Assembly: GCA_019417865.1 (NCBI GenBank)
Contig: DYCW01000020.1
Span: 1-6,104 of the forward strand
DNA length: 6,104 bases
Source: Ruminococcus sp.
GTDB taxonomy: Bacteria > Bacillota > Clostridia > Oscillospirales > Ruminococcaceae
Direction of reading: 5' to 3'
Made by a program: the position numbers and the translations under genes. This document shows positions 1 through 5,667 of this stretch, one piece after another (the first letter of the stretch is position 1; every line of letters begins with the position of its first letter). Below the pieces are notes generated by a model. The model saw only the letters and a program-made list of their open reading frames with translations, was not told the DNA's origin and searched no databases.

Positions 1-54
1 ACCTGTGACCCTCTGCTTGTAAGGCAGATGCTCTCCCAGCTGAGCTAAGCTCCC
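1..54 (-). tRNA. tRNA-Val (anticodon UAC), 3' end cut off by window edge
   Basis: Read on the minus strand, the gene starts at base 54 with acceptor strand GGGAGCT. It continues with T8-A9, a D stem GCTC/GAGC around a loop with the conserved GG, and an anticodon stem TCTGC/GCAGA closing the loop CTTACAA. The anticodon is TAC at 19-21 (minus strand), which reads valine GUA codons. The variable region is GGGTC, and the 5' strand of the T stem (ACAGG) plus the first T of the T loop reach the window edge. About 22 bases (T loop, 3' T stem, 3' acceptor strand, any CCA) lie outside, so acceptor pairing cannot be checked. Two tandem promoters lie upstream. More tRNA genes may follow to the left, but that is a guess. 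Confidence 0.95.
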
Positions 55-144
55 ACAGCATTTGTCTGTTTCAGAACGTCTGCGAAAGAAAAGATTACGT
101 AAACTCTATGTTTCGTTTTTCTGTGCTCTGTCCTGACGACTTAT

Positions 145-307
145 TTATTATATCACACTTTTTGGAGATTGTCAAGTAAACGTTTTTTGAATTTTATTTC
201 ATTTTTGTGAACTCTCGTTCAAAACTAAATGCAACACAAATTCTTTTTCGTTTCTTTCCGCAATCTTCACTTTCGTGCGACAGCTTTATTATTATATCAC
301 GCTTTTT
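145..307. repeat. Direct repeat of promoter core (145-163 and 289-307)
   Basis: Two 19-base copies on the plus strand, ttattatatcac(a/g)cttttt, differ at one position and lie 144 bases apart. They cover the -10 and the -10-proximal spacer of promoters P1 and P2. Similarity fades outside the promoter core. This fits either an old promoter duplication or strong selection on the same spacer sequence. Confidence 0.75.
147..175 (-). promoter_or_regulatory. tRNA-Val promoter P1 (proximal, consensus sigma-A)
   Basis: On the minus strand there is a perfect -35 TTGACA (175-170), a 17-base spacer and a perfect -10 TATAAT (152-147). The -10 is preceded by TGA, giving an extended -10. Six A/T bases then lead to a G at 140, the likely start point, about 86 bases before the tRNA 5' end. 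Fully consensus promoters are typical of stable-RNA genes in Firmicutes. Initiation with G would fit GTP-sensed growth control, but that is inference. Confidence 0.9.
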
Positions 308-319
308 CTATTTTGTCAA
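291..319 (-). promoter_or_regulatory. tRNA-Val promoter P2 (distal, consensus sigma-A)
   Basis: This is a second perfect minus-strand promoter: -35 TTGACA (319-314), 17-base spacer, -10 TATAAT (296-291), again with TGA before the -10. The probable start is a G at 284, about 230 bases from the tRNA. It lies exactly 144 bases behind P1, and the -10 region plus half of the spacer is nearly identical to P1 (18 of 19 bases over 289-307 versus 145-163). Tandem P1/P2 promoters are common in front of rRNA and tRNA operons. No other leftward gene lies between it and the tRNA. Confidence 0.88.
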
Positions 320-364
320 CCCCTTCTTTGGTATAAAAACAGGGGTTATTTTTATTCTTTTTTG
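318..364 (+). terminator. Hairpin with T-rich tail, possible terminator of unknown purpose
   Basis: Arms AACCCCT (318-324) and AGGGGTT (341-347) form a 7-bp stem with a 16-base loop. A T-rich run (348-364) follows on the plus strand, so the shape is that of a weak intrinsic terminator for rightward transcription. No rightward gene lies upstream of it. It overlaps the -35 of the leftward promoter P2 and lies before the rightward operon promoter. It could block stray rightward transcripts, or be chance in AT-rich DNA. The large loop lowers confidence. Confidence 0.3.
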
Positions 365-461
365 TGTATTTTTGACATATACTGTGTAATTTATTCCAAA
401 TTAAAAACGCTCTTGTTTCAGATTTCCCGTCACAGTTGCCAAAAACGCACCAAAAGAGTGC

Positions 462-490
462 TTGCTTTTTTTAAAAAGTTGTGATATAAT
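462..490 (+). promoter_or_regulatory. Promoter of the SPFH/zinc-ribbon/TPM operon
   Basis: The -10 is a perfect TATAAT (485-490) preceded by TGA, giving an extended -10. Seventeen bases upstream is a weak -35, TTGCTT (462-467, three of six consensus bases). The start point would be near 497, leaving a leader of about 94 bases. The spacer carries the same AAAAAG..GTGA run seen in the two tRNA promoters. A weak -35 with an extended -10 suggests a housekeeping sigma factor promoter. I see no clear ECF sigma-W-type promoter, unlike what is known for ydjFGHI in B. subtilis. Confidence 0.75.
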
Positions 491-522
491 TTTTATATCG
501 TTTTTTAATAGGAAAAACCGCA

Positions 523-541
523 TTCTGCTAAGCCAGCAGGA
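523..541 (+). other. Small hairpin in the operon 5' leader
   Basis: TTCTGCT and AGCAGGA pair, with one T-G wobble, around the five-base loop AAGCC. It sits mid-leader, about 35 bases before the ribosome binding site of the first gene. No T tract follows, so it is not a terminator. It may only be a minor mRNA fold. I recognise no known riboswitch or T-box element in this leader. Confidence 0.3.
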
Positions 542-576
542 ACACATTCACACATCGCTCTGATGATATTTTAGAA

Positions 577-582
577 AGAAGG
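577..582 (+). promoter_or_regulatory. Ribosome binding site of the SPFH gene
   Basis: AGAAGG, eight bases before the ATG at 591, fixes this start. It is a good but not perfect Shine-Dalgarno match. Confidence 0.8.
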
Positions 583-590
583 TACATATT

Positions 591-1868
591 ATGGGTATTG
601 TAAAAGCAGCAATGGGTGCGGTCGGCGGCACACTTGCCGATTCTTGGCTGGACTATATCAAAGCACAGAACATGACACCGACCACCATCCTCACCAAAGG
701 AGAACAAGTCAGCAGCAAGCGAAGCAGCAATAAAAGAGGCAGTGCAGACATCATTTCCAATGGATCCCGCATTGAAGTCGGTCCCAATCAGATGATGTTC
801 CTGACAGAAGGCGGTAGAATTGTAGACTACACAGCCGAACAAGGCTATTATGAAGTATTTCTCTCGGAGTCCCCTTCCCTGTTCAACGGCGAACTGAAAG
901 CCTCTGTACGGGAGACATTTGAACGTTTCAAGTTTGGCGGTCAGCCGGGCAAATCCCAGCAAGCATTCTTTGTCAACCTCTCTGAAATCCGTGGGATTCG
1001 CTTTGGCACACGGAATGCCCTGCAATATTTTGATAACTTCTATAATGCAGAACTGTTTCTCCGCTGTCACGGTACTTATTCCATTAAAGTCACTGATCCA
1101 CTGAAATTCTTTATGGAAAACAGCAGTGTATGCAGCCGTGGACGGGTTGACTTTACAGACATACAGGAACAATTCAATGCTGAATTTTTAACCGCACTGC
1201 AAAGTGCCATCGGACAAATGTCTGTAGACGGTGTCCGCATCTCCAGCCTGACTGCAAAGAGCATGGAACTGACCAAATACCTCAGCAATGTGCTGGATGA
1301 AAGCTGGAACCAGCTGCGGGGCATTGAAATCTGCTCCGTCGGCATTGCCAGCATCAGTTACGACGAAGACAGCAAAAAGCTCATCAACATGCGAAACCAG
1401 GGTGCTATGCTCTCCGATGCCACCATTCGGGAAGGTTATGTGCAGGGTTCTGTCACAAGAGGCATGGAAGCAGCCGGTTCCAACTCTGCCGGAGCTGCAC
1501 AGACATTCATGGGCATGGGCATGGGTATGCAGAACGCAGGCGGCTTTATGGCTGGTGCCAGTGCTGCAAACTTACAGCAGATGCAAATGCAGAACACACA
1601 GCGGCAACAAGCTGCTGCACCGCAACCGACTGCAAACGGCTGGCAATGTGCCTGCGGTGCCACCAACACCGGGAAATTCTGTACCGAATGCGGCAAACCA
1701 AAACCAGTTTCGGCAACTGCCTGGAAATGCAGCTGCGGGGCAGAAAACACCGGAAAATTCTGCACGGAATGCGGCAAACCAAAACCGGCAGACGGCAAAT
1801 GGACTTGCAGCTGCGGTACTTCCAACACCGGGAAATTCTGCACAGAATGCGGCAAGCCAAGAGGATAA
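591..1868 (+). CDS. SPFH-domain (YdjI-family) protein with three C-terminal zinc ribbons
   Basis: A 425-residue soluble protein of the SPFH/stomatin-flotillin superfamily. Residues 1-60 are a Gly/Ala-rich start and a basic loop (SSKRSSNKRG). Residues 61-265 form the SPFH domain, with the family's opening strand pattern (VGPNQMMFLTEGGRIVDYTAEQGYYEVF, in pieces at 63-90), the ESPSLFNG turn and a closing SYDEDSKK segment. Residues 270-350 are a Met/Gly/Gln-rich linker. Three near-identical zinc ribbons follow, with cysteines at 353/355/364/367, 380/382/391/394 and 406/408/417/420 (CxC...CxxC). There is no signal peptide or membrane helix, so it is probably cytoplasmic and recruited to the membrane by partners. 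In B. subtilis YdjI helps place the PspA paralogue YdjF with YdjG and YdjH. It is first in a three-gene operon, with a 75-base gap to the next gene. Records sometimes call such proteins 'virion core protein', which is misleading. The family assignment is firm; the cellular role is inferred. Confidence 0.88.
   Translation: MGIVKAAMGAVGGTLADSWLDYIKAQNMTPTTILTKGEQVSSKRSSNKRGSADIISNGSRIEVGPNQMMFLTEGGRIVDYTAEQGYYEVFLSESPSLFNGELKASVRETFERFKFGGQPGKSQQAFFVNLSEIRGIRFGTRNALQYFDNFYNAELFLRCHGTYSIKVTDPLKFFMENSSVCSRGRVDFTDIQEQFNAEFLTALQSAIGQMSVDGVRISSLTAKSMELTKYLSNVLDESWNQLRGIEICSVGIASISYDEDSKKLINMRNQGAMLSDATIREGYVQGSVTRGMEAAGSNSAGAAQTFMGMGMGMQNAGGFMAGASAANLQQMQMQNTQRQQAAAPQPTANGWQCACGATNTGKFCTECGKPKPVSATAWKCSCGAENTGKFCTECGKPKPADGKWTCSCGTSNTGKFCTECGKPRG
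1641..1865 (+). repeat. Three tandem in-frame zinc-ribbon repeats
   Basis: Units of 81, 78 and 66 bases begin at the Trp codons 1641, 1722 and 1800. The shared protein core NTGKFCTECGKP is identical in all three (1665-1700, 1746-1781, 1824-1859), and the base differences within it are synonymous third-position changes. This points to duplication of one ribbon followed by purifying selection. The linkers (KPKPVSATA, KPKPADGK) differ. Confidence 0.9.
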
Positions 1869-1895
1869 ATCATTCCCTCTGCATTCTGTTTTTAT

Positions 1896-1920
1896 ATGCC
1901 GCCGCATATGGCTGCGGCAT
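1896..1920 (+). other. Intercistronic hairpin, not a terminator
   Basis: ATGCCGC (1896-1902) pairs with GCGGCAT (1914-1920) around 11 bases. An alternative is GCCGCA (1901-1906) with TGCGGC (1913-1918) around 6 bases. The GC-rich arms stand out in the 75-base gap between the first two operon genes. No T tract follows, so read-through is expected. It sits 10 bases before the Shine-Dalgarno of the next gene and could tune its translation or shield the upstream message; that role is inference. Confidence 0.5.
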
Positions 1921-1930
1921 CAATCTGAAC

Positions 1931-1937
1931 GAGGAGG
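1931..1937 (+). promoter_or_regulatory. Strong ribosome binding site deciding a GTG start
   Basis: GAGGAGG lies six bases before GTG at 1944. It is a near-perfect anti-16S match with good spacing, so the zinc-ribbon protein starts at GTG and not at a later ATG. Confidence 0.85.
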
Positions 1938-1943
1938 AATCCA

Positions 1944-3026
1944 GTGAATACCGTACAATATAAGTGCCCCTACTGTGGCGGCGAGTTGGTATTTAATCCG
2001 GAAAAACAGCAGTTTTCCTGTCCGTACTGTGCCAGCGACTTCACGGAAGCTGAAATGGAAACACGTTATAAAGAACAAAACGCAGAAGCACAGGAACACG
2101 CTGACCCCGATGCCAAAACACTGACCGATGAAAACGATACAGCCGCATTTGAAGAGCATACCCATCTTTACGAATGCCCTTCCTGCGGTGCACAGATTAT
2201 TGCAGAGGAAACCACCTCTGCAACCTTTTGCTACTATTGCCACAATCCAGTTGTCCTCGCCGGACGATTGACTGGACAATACCAGCCCGCTTTTGTGCTA
2301 CCATTCGCTGTTCAGCGGGATGCTGCGGAACAACTGTTCAAAGAATGGTGCAAAAAGCGGTGGTTTCTGCCATCTGATTTCAAATCCAAGCAGCAGCTGG
2401 AAAAAATGAGCGGCGTTTATGTGCCGTTCTGGCTCGCCAGCTGTACGGCAGATGCTACACTGGACGGGATCGGCGAAATCGTACGCAGTTGGCGGGAAGG
2501 CGATTATAAGGTCACAGAGACCAAAGAATACGCAGTCTCCCGACAAGCTGCTATTCCGTTTGAACGCGTACCAGCAGACGGCTCGAAAAAAATTGACGAT
2601 GCCCTGATGGATGCCATTGAGCCATTCCCCTATCAGGAAATGCGACCGTTCTCCATGCAGTATCTGAGCGGTTTTCTGGCAGAAAAATACGATGTCACAT
2701 GGGAAAATACCATCCCAAGGGTGCAGGGACGCATCCAAGAAGCCAGTGAACAAGTGCTGAACGCCACACTAACCCAATACACGACCGTCAAAAACAAGCA
2801 GTACCATGTGAATCTGGAGCATCTACAGCATGACTATGTGCTTCTGCCGGTCTGGTTTATGAACTATAAGCACAACGGCAAAACCTATAGCTTTGCTATG
2901 AACGGACAGACCAAAAAATTCTCCGGCACGCCGCCGCTGAGCTGGCCGAAGCTGCTCGGCTTCTGTGCTGGTCTGATGCTGGTGATCGGCTTGCTGGGCG
3001 GTCTGATCGGAGGTGTTGTGCTATGA
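1944..3026 (+). CDS. YdjG-like membrane-anchored protein with two N-terminal zinc ribbons
   Basis: A 360-residue protein starting at GTG behind a strong Shine-Dalgarno site. Residues 1-33 form a first zinc ribbon (C8-x2-C11, C26-x2-C29). Residues 38-72 are a charged linker. Residues 75-103 form a second ribbon (C78-x2-C81, C96-x2-C99). The middle carries the family block FVLPFAVQRDAAEQLFKEWC and the SGVYVPFWL motif. Residues about 337-360 are one hydrophobic helix at the very C-terminus, so the protein is tail-anchored with the ribbons in the cytoplasm. This matches the YdjG family, which together with YdjH forms a membrane platform for YdjI and a PspA-type protein in B. subtilis. Relatives are often annotated as primosomal protein N' or a helicase-like zinc protein; I see no Walker motif, so that label is wrong. 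Its stop overlaps the next start (ATGA), indicating translational coupling. Confidence 0.85.
   Translation: MNTVQYKCPYCGGELVFNPEKQQFSCPYCASDFTEAEMETRYKEQNAEAQEHADPDAKTLTDENDTAAFEEHTHLYECPSCGAQIIAEETTSATFCYYCHNPVVLAGRLTGQYQPAFVLPFAVQRDAAEQLFKEWCKKRWFLPSDFKSKQQLEKMSGVYVPFWLASCTADATLDGIGEIVRSWREGDYKVTETKEYAVSRQAAIPFERVPADGSKKIDDALMDAIEPFPYQEMRPFSMQYLSGFLAEKYDVTWENTIPRVQGRIQEASEQVLNATLTQYTTVKNKQYHVNLEHLQHDYVLLPVWFMNYKHNGKTYSFAMNGQTKKFSGTPPLSWPKLLGFCAGLMLVIGLLGGLIGGVVL
3009..3014 (+). promoter_or_regulatory. Ribosome binding site of the TPM-domain gene
   Basis: GGAGGT lies inside the end of the preceding gene, eight bases before the ATG at 3023. With the ATGA stop/start overlap it supports coupled translation. 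Confidence 0.85.
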
Positions 3027-3961
3027 GAATCCCAGTGATCAAACCACTCATTCTGACCGCTGCAACCGTCCTAAGTCTCAGCACACTGTGGCAGCCACTG
3101 TCCGCAGAGGCGACTGATTCGGGGCTGATGCTGGACGAATGCTCCCTCTGGGATGAGGCGGATGTCCTGACGGAGGAAGAGGAAAACGAACTGAACACGC
3201 TGATTGTCGACACAGCGGAATCCATACAGATGAATGTATTTGTCCAGTTGGGTGCAAATCGGCTTTCTAGTCAAGACGATGCAAGAGCCTATGCCATTGA
3301 CGGCTATCTAGCAACCTTCGGCGATGCCAAGGATTCCGACGGCATCTATCTCTATCTGGACTTATATGGAAGTTACATCGACAGCACCAGTTATGGCCCA
3401 CATGACTATATCGCAACGCATGGTCTGGCACAGTTGTATTATACCAACGCCGGAGATGACCGGGTTTCTAAAATTTTCAGTCAGATGAATCCGCACATGA
3501 AACGAGGGCAGGAGGATCCTTACACAGCGGTTACCATCTTCTGCAAAAATTTACAGGATTACTATGAAAAGGGCATTCCAAAAAATTACTATGTCTATGA
3601 TGATATATATGACCAATACTTATATATGGATGAAAAAACGGATACTCCCGTATGGTCAGACAAAAAGCCACCTTTTATCCGAAAGAAACAAATGGCATCT
3701 GCATTTCTGATCAGTTTTGCGATTGGACTTGTGGCTGCACTGATCACCATGTTCTGCATCAAACATCATTACCGATTCAAGTCGCAGCCATCTGCACAGA
3801 TTTACATTTCATCCGGAAAGATACGCTACGGCAGAAAAACTGACCAGTTCCTGCATAAACGCGTTTCCCGTGTCAAAGTAGAATCGGACTACAGCAGTTC
3901 CGGCGGAGGAGGCGGCGGCAGCAGCTCCGGCGGATTCGGCGGTGGCGGAAACAGCCGTTAA
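3023..3961 (+). CDS. YdjH-like TPM-domain (DUF477) membrane protein
   Basis: A 312-residue protein. Residues 1-28 or 1-30 are a signal peptide (basic start, hydrophobic core, LSA-EA cleavage site). Residues about 40-185 are an extracytoplasmic TPM domain, shown by a start resembling 'vlteeeenELN', the segment around MNVFVQLG, the DAxDSDGIYLYLD-type strand (101-113) and a following Tyr-rich helix. One transmembrane helix spans about 224-246. The basic cytoplasmic tail has the family signature TDQFLHKRVSRVKVE (273-287). A Gly/Ser-rich end (about 291-312) resembles the low-complexity tail common in this family. It corresponds to YdjH, the partner of YdjG in B. subtilis. Third and last gene of the operon, it is followed by a strong terminator. 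Family membership is well supported. The molecular activity of TPM domains here is unknown; other TPM proteins act in photosystem repair or membrane-linked complexes. Confidence 0.85.
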   Translation: MRIPVIKPLILTAATVLSLSTLWQPLSAEATDSGLMLDECSLWDEADVLTEEEENELNTLIVDTAESIQMNVFVQLGANRLSSQDDARAYAIDGYLATFGDAKDSDGIYLYLDLYGSYIDSTSYGPHDYIATHGLAQLYYTNAGDDRVSKIFSQMNPHMKRGQEDPYTAVTIFCKNLQDYYEKGIPKNYYVYDDIYDQYLYMDEKTDTPVWSDKKPPFIRKKQMASAFLISFAIGLVAALITMFCIKHHYRFKSQPSAQIYISSGKIRYGRKTDQFLHKRVSRVKVESDYSSSGGGGGGSSSGGFGGGGNSR

Positions 3962-3987
3962 GCCAATGCATTTCAAAATCATAATAC

Positions 3988-4029
3988 AAAAAAACGGAGA
4001 GCAGTTGATGACATTGCTCTCCGTTTTTT
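3988..4029. terminator. Bidirectional intrinsic terminator between convergent operons
   Basis: A perfect 9-bp stem, CGGAGAGCA (3995-4003) with TGCTCTCCG (4015-4023), has an 11-base loop. It is flanked by seven A (3988-3994) on the left and six T (4024-4029) on the right, so both strands show a stem followed by a U run. It ends the rightward SPFH operon 27 bases after its stop codon, and the leftward LRR operon 19 bases after its stop. Confidence 0.93.
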
Positions 4030-4047
4030 ACCGATTGAAAAAACCGT

Positions 4048-5667
4048 TTAATCCGTTTCTTCTTTCTCTTCTGGCTCCTCAGTCGTTTCCTCCGGCACAC
4101 CATGCCCGAACTGATGCGTCAGCTGTGGCGTTGGCAAATCCTCCAGTATGCTGACATAGGGTTCTTCTTCCGGTTCCGGCTCTGGTTCCCGCTTGGAAAG
4201 CGGAATCTGTCGTTCTGCGGTTGCGGCTTCCAACGCCTGCTTTTCCGCAACCGTCAACCGTTTTTTCTTCACCAGACGCACTATAAAGAAAATCAACACC
4301 AGACCAACCGTACAAGCCAGTGAGATACTTACAATCTTGATCCACGGAATTTCCAGGGACTTAAAGTTAATCCGCACCCCATTGCTCCGACTTTCACTGA
4401 TATACTTTGCCGCTACGCCCTCATAGCCTGTCAGTAGGAATCCGCTCACTGCAATCGTTTCCATTTCATCTGTGGTACTGCCGTCTGCATTCACCTTTTG
4501 CTGTTCGGTTGCACCAAAGGCAAAGTCACCGATTTCTGTCACTCGCTTCGGCAATGTCACATCCATCAGCTGCTCACAGCAGAAAAATGCATAGCTGCCG
4601 ATTTGCAGAGCATTGTCCGTGGCAGTTTCATCCCCTGCAAAGACAACCGATGACAGCGACTCACAATCCGAAAATGCATGGTCATAAACAGCCGTCACTT
4701 GCTCTGGAATGGTCACCGTTTGCAAGTTGGTACAGTAATCAAACGCACCCGAACCAATCACCTGTAAACTCTCCGGCAGCGTCACGAACTGAAAGGGAGC
4801 TGCAAAACAAGCACCATCATAAATGGTAGTCACACCATCCAGCACCGTGAATGCTGTCTCCGTCCTGCCAGCTGGATATAAGTACAACACCGTCAAATCC
4901 TTGCTGTACAAGACACCATCCTGTAAACTGTAAACCGGATGGTTGTCCGAAAGTTCCAGTTCCTCCAGACCACTGCATCCGACAAACGCCAGATATCCCA
5001 AATCGGTCAGAGTATCCGGAATGGAGAAGGTTTTCAGCGAAGAACAGTTCTGAAACATGTAAGCTGGCAGTGCTGTGATTCCCTCCGGCATTGTCACAGA
5101 TTCCAATGCAGAACATCCCATAAATGTCTGTTCGCCTAATTCTGTTACCGTATCCGGGATTTCAATGCTGGTCAACGTATTACAATAAGCAAATGCCATT
5201 CTGCCGATTTTCGTAACAGCATCGCCAAATGTCACCTCCTGCAAAGCAGAACAGCTTAAAAACGCACCATTGGGAATCTCTGTAATGGTATCAGACAGTA
5301 TGACAGACTGTAACGAAATACAGGACTGAAAGGCACCTTCCCCCATCTCTGTTACACTGGATGGAATCGTCACAGACTGCAAAGATTCACATCCTGCAAA
5401 TGCCTGATCGCCAATGGCAACGACATCATAACCATCAATCTCTGGCATAATACTGATATTGGTTGCCGTTGAAATACAGTCCGTTACGGAAACCTGCATA
5501 TTGGAAAGCACAGTATAAGTTAATGTACCGTCATCAAAGGTATTGCCATCTGTCACGTTCTGTGTTCGTCCACTGATATCCTCTTCCACCGCCTGCACCG
5601 GCAAACCAGTGACCAGCAAAAGTCCTGTTGTCAGGCATCCCGTAACCACCCGTTTCCATTGTTTCAT
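4048..5667 (-). CDS. BspA-type LRR_5 surface protein with C-terminal TM helix and acidic tail
   Basis: A 539-residue protein. Residues 1-26 are a signal peptide (MKQWKR, hydrophobic core, cleavage after VQA). Residues about 84-390 hold roughly 12 BspA-type leucine-rich repeats of about 23 residues (consensus like IGxxAFxxCxsLxsVtIPxxVTE). A non-repeat insert at about 240-275 (SDNHPVYSLQDGVLYSKD) is also usual in this family. A capping segment (SGFLLTGYEGVAAKYISE) closes the array. One transmembrane helix lies at about 443-466, then KKKR and a 73-residue acidic tail rich in Glu/Pro. The repeats face outward and the tail inward. The reading frame stays open upstream to 5781, but I chose the ATG at 5667. 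It gives a clean signal peptide and overlaps the upstream stop as ATGA, and the longer form would begin with a basic stretch coded inside the upstream gene. LRR_5 proteins often mediate adhesion or binding; the ligand is unknown. Confidence 0.87.
   Translation of the reverse strand: MKQWKRVVTGCLTTGLLLVTGLPVQAVEEDISGRTQNVTDGNTFDDGTLTYTVLSNMQVSVTDCISTATNISIMPEIDGYDVVAIGDQAFAGCESLQSVTIPSSVTEMGEGAFQSCISLQSVILSDTITEIPNGAFLSCSALQEVTFGDAVTKIGRMAFAYCNTLTSIEIPDTVTELGEQTFMGCSALESVTMPEGITALPAYMFQNCSSLKTFSIPDTLTDLGYLAFVGCSGLEELELSDNHPVYSLQDGVLYSKDLTVLYLYPAGRTETAFTVLDGVTTIYDGACFAAPFQFVTLPESLQVIGSGAFDYCTNLQTVTIPEQVTAVYDHAFSDCESLSSVVFAGDETATDNALQIGSYAFFCCEQLMDVTLPKRVTEIGDFAFGATEQQKVNADGSTTDEMETIAVSGFLLTGYEGVAAKYISESRSNGVRINFKSLEIPWIKIVSISLACTVGLVLIFFIVRLVKKKRLTVAEKQALEAATAERQIPLSKREPEPEPEEEPYVSILEDLPTPQLTHQFGHGVPEETTEEPEEKEETD
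4498..5418 (-). repeat. Array of about 12 BspA-type leucine-rich repeats
   Basis: At the protein level units of about 23 residues recur (AFxxC..L..V.IP..VT), covering residues 84-390 of the coding gene. The array is interrupted once near residues 240-280. Unit 8 lacks the usual Phe-x-x-Cys core (it reads ACFAAPF). DNA identity between units is low, so the array is old and not recently expanded. Confidence 0.8.

Larger units (their letters stand above)
55..590. other. AT-rich divergent intergenic region
   Basis: This stretch separates the leftward tRNA-Val from the rightward SPFH operon. It is very AT-rich, unlike the flanking genes. It holds two leftward promoters for the tRNA, one rightward promoter for the operon, a hairpin at 318-347 and the 5' leader of the operon. 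The two short reading frames here (207-389 and 275-484, plus strand) have no ribosome binding site. Their Phe/Ile-rich translations are what AT-rich DNA gives by chance, so I call no protein gene. Confidence 0.8.

Noticed and set aside
372..377. A plus-strand TTGACA as a second operon promoter -35.
   Set aside because: No -10-like hexamer at 16-18 bases downstream (the sequence there is ttccaaat).
207..484. Two small overlapping plus-strand reading frames (60 and 69 residues).
   Set aside because: No ribosome binding site, AT-driven Phe/Ile-rich composition, overlap with the tRNA promoter P2 and the operon promoter region.
528..1172. A 214-residue minus-strand frame antisense to the SPFH gene.
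   Set aside because: It lies opposite a well-supported SPFH domain, has no recognisable motif, and overlaps the operon leader and start.
1641..1865. Tandem repeats as a CRISPR-like array.
   Set aside because: They are coding, in frame, without unique spacers, and explained by zinc-ribbon duplication.
591..1868. Virion core protein label for the SPFH gene, which would suggest a prophage.
   Set aside because: The SPFH domain and operon partners match the cellular YdjI family; no phage genes or attachment sites are visible nearby.
1436..1907. Several overlapping minus-strand frames with internal repeats opposite the zinc ribbons.
   Set aside because: Their repeats are the reverse reading of the zinc-ribbon repeats; no start signal or independent domain is seen.
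1944..3026. Primosomal protein N' / helicase-like or TFIIB-type label for the zinc-ribbon protein.
   Set aside because: There is no Walker A/B or helicase motif; the two ribbons plus the C-terminal membrane helix fit the YdjG family.
4407..5139. Plus-strand frames opposite the LRR gene (140, 75 and 66 residues).
   Set aside because: They are antisense shadows of the LRR repeats, with no ribosome binding sites or known domains.
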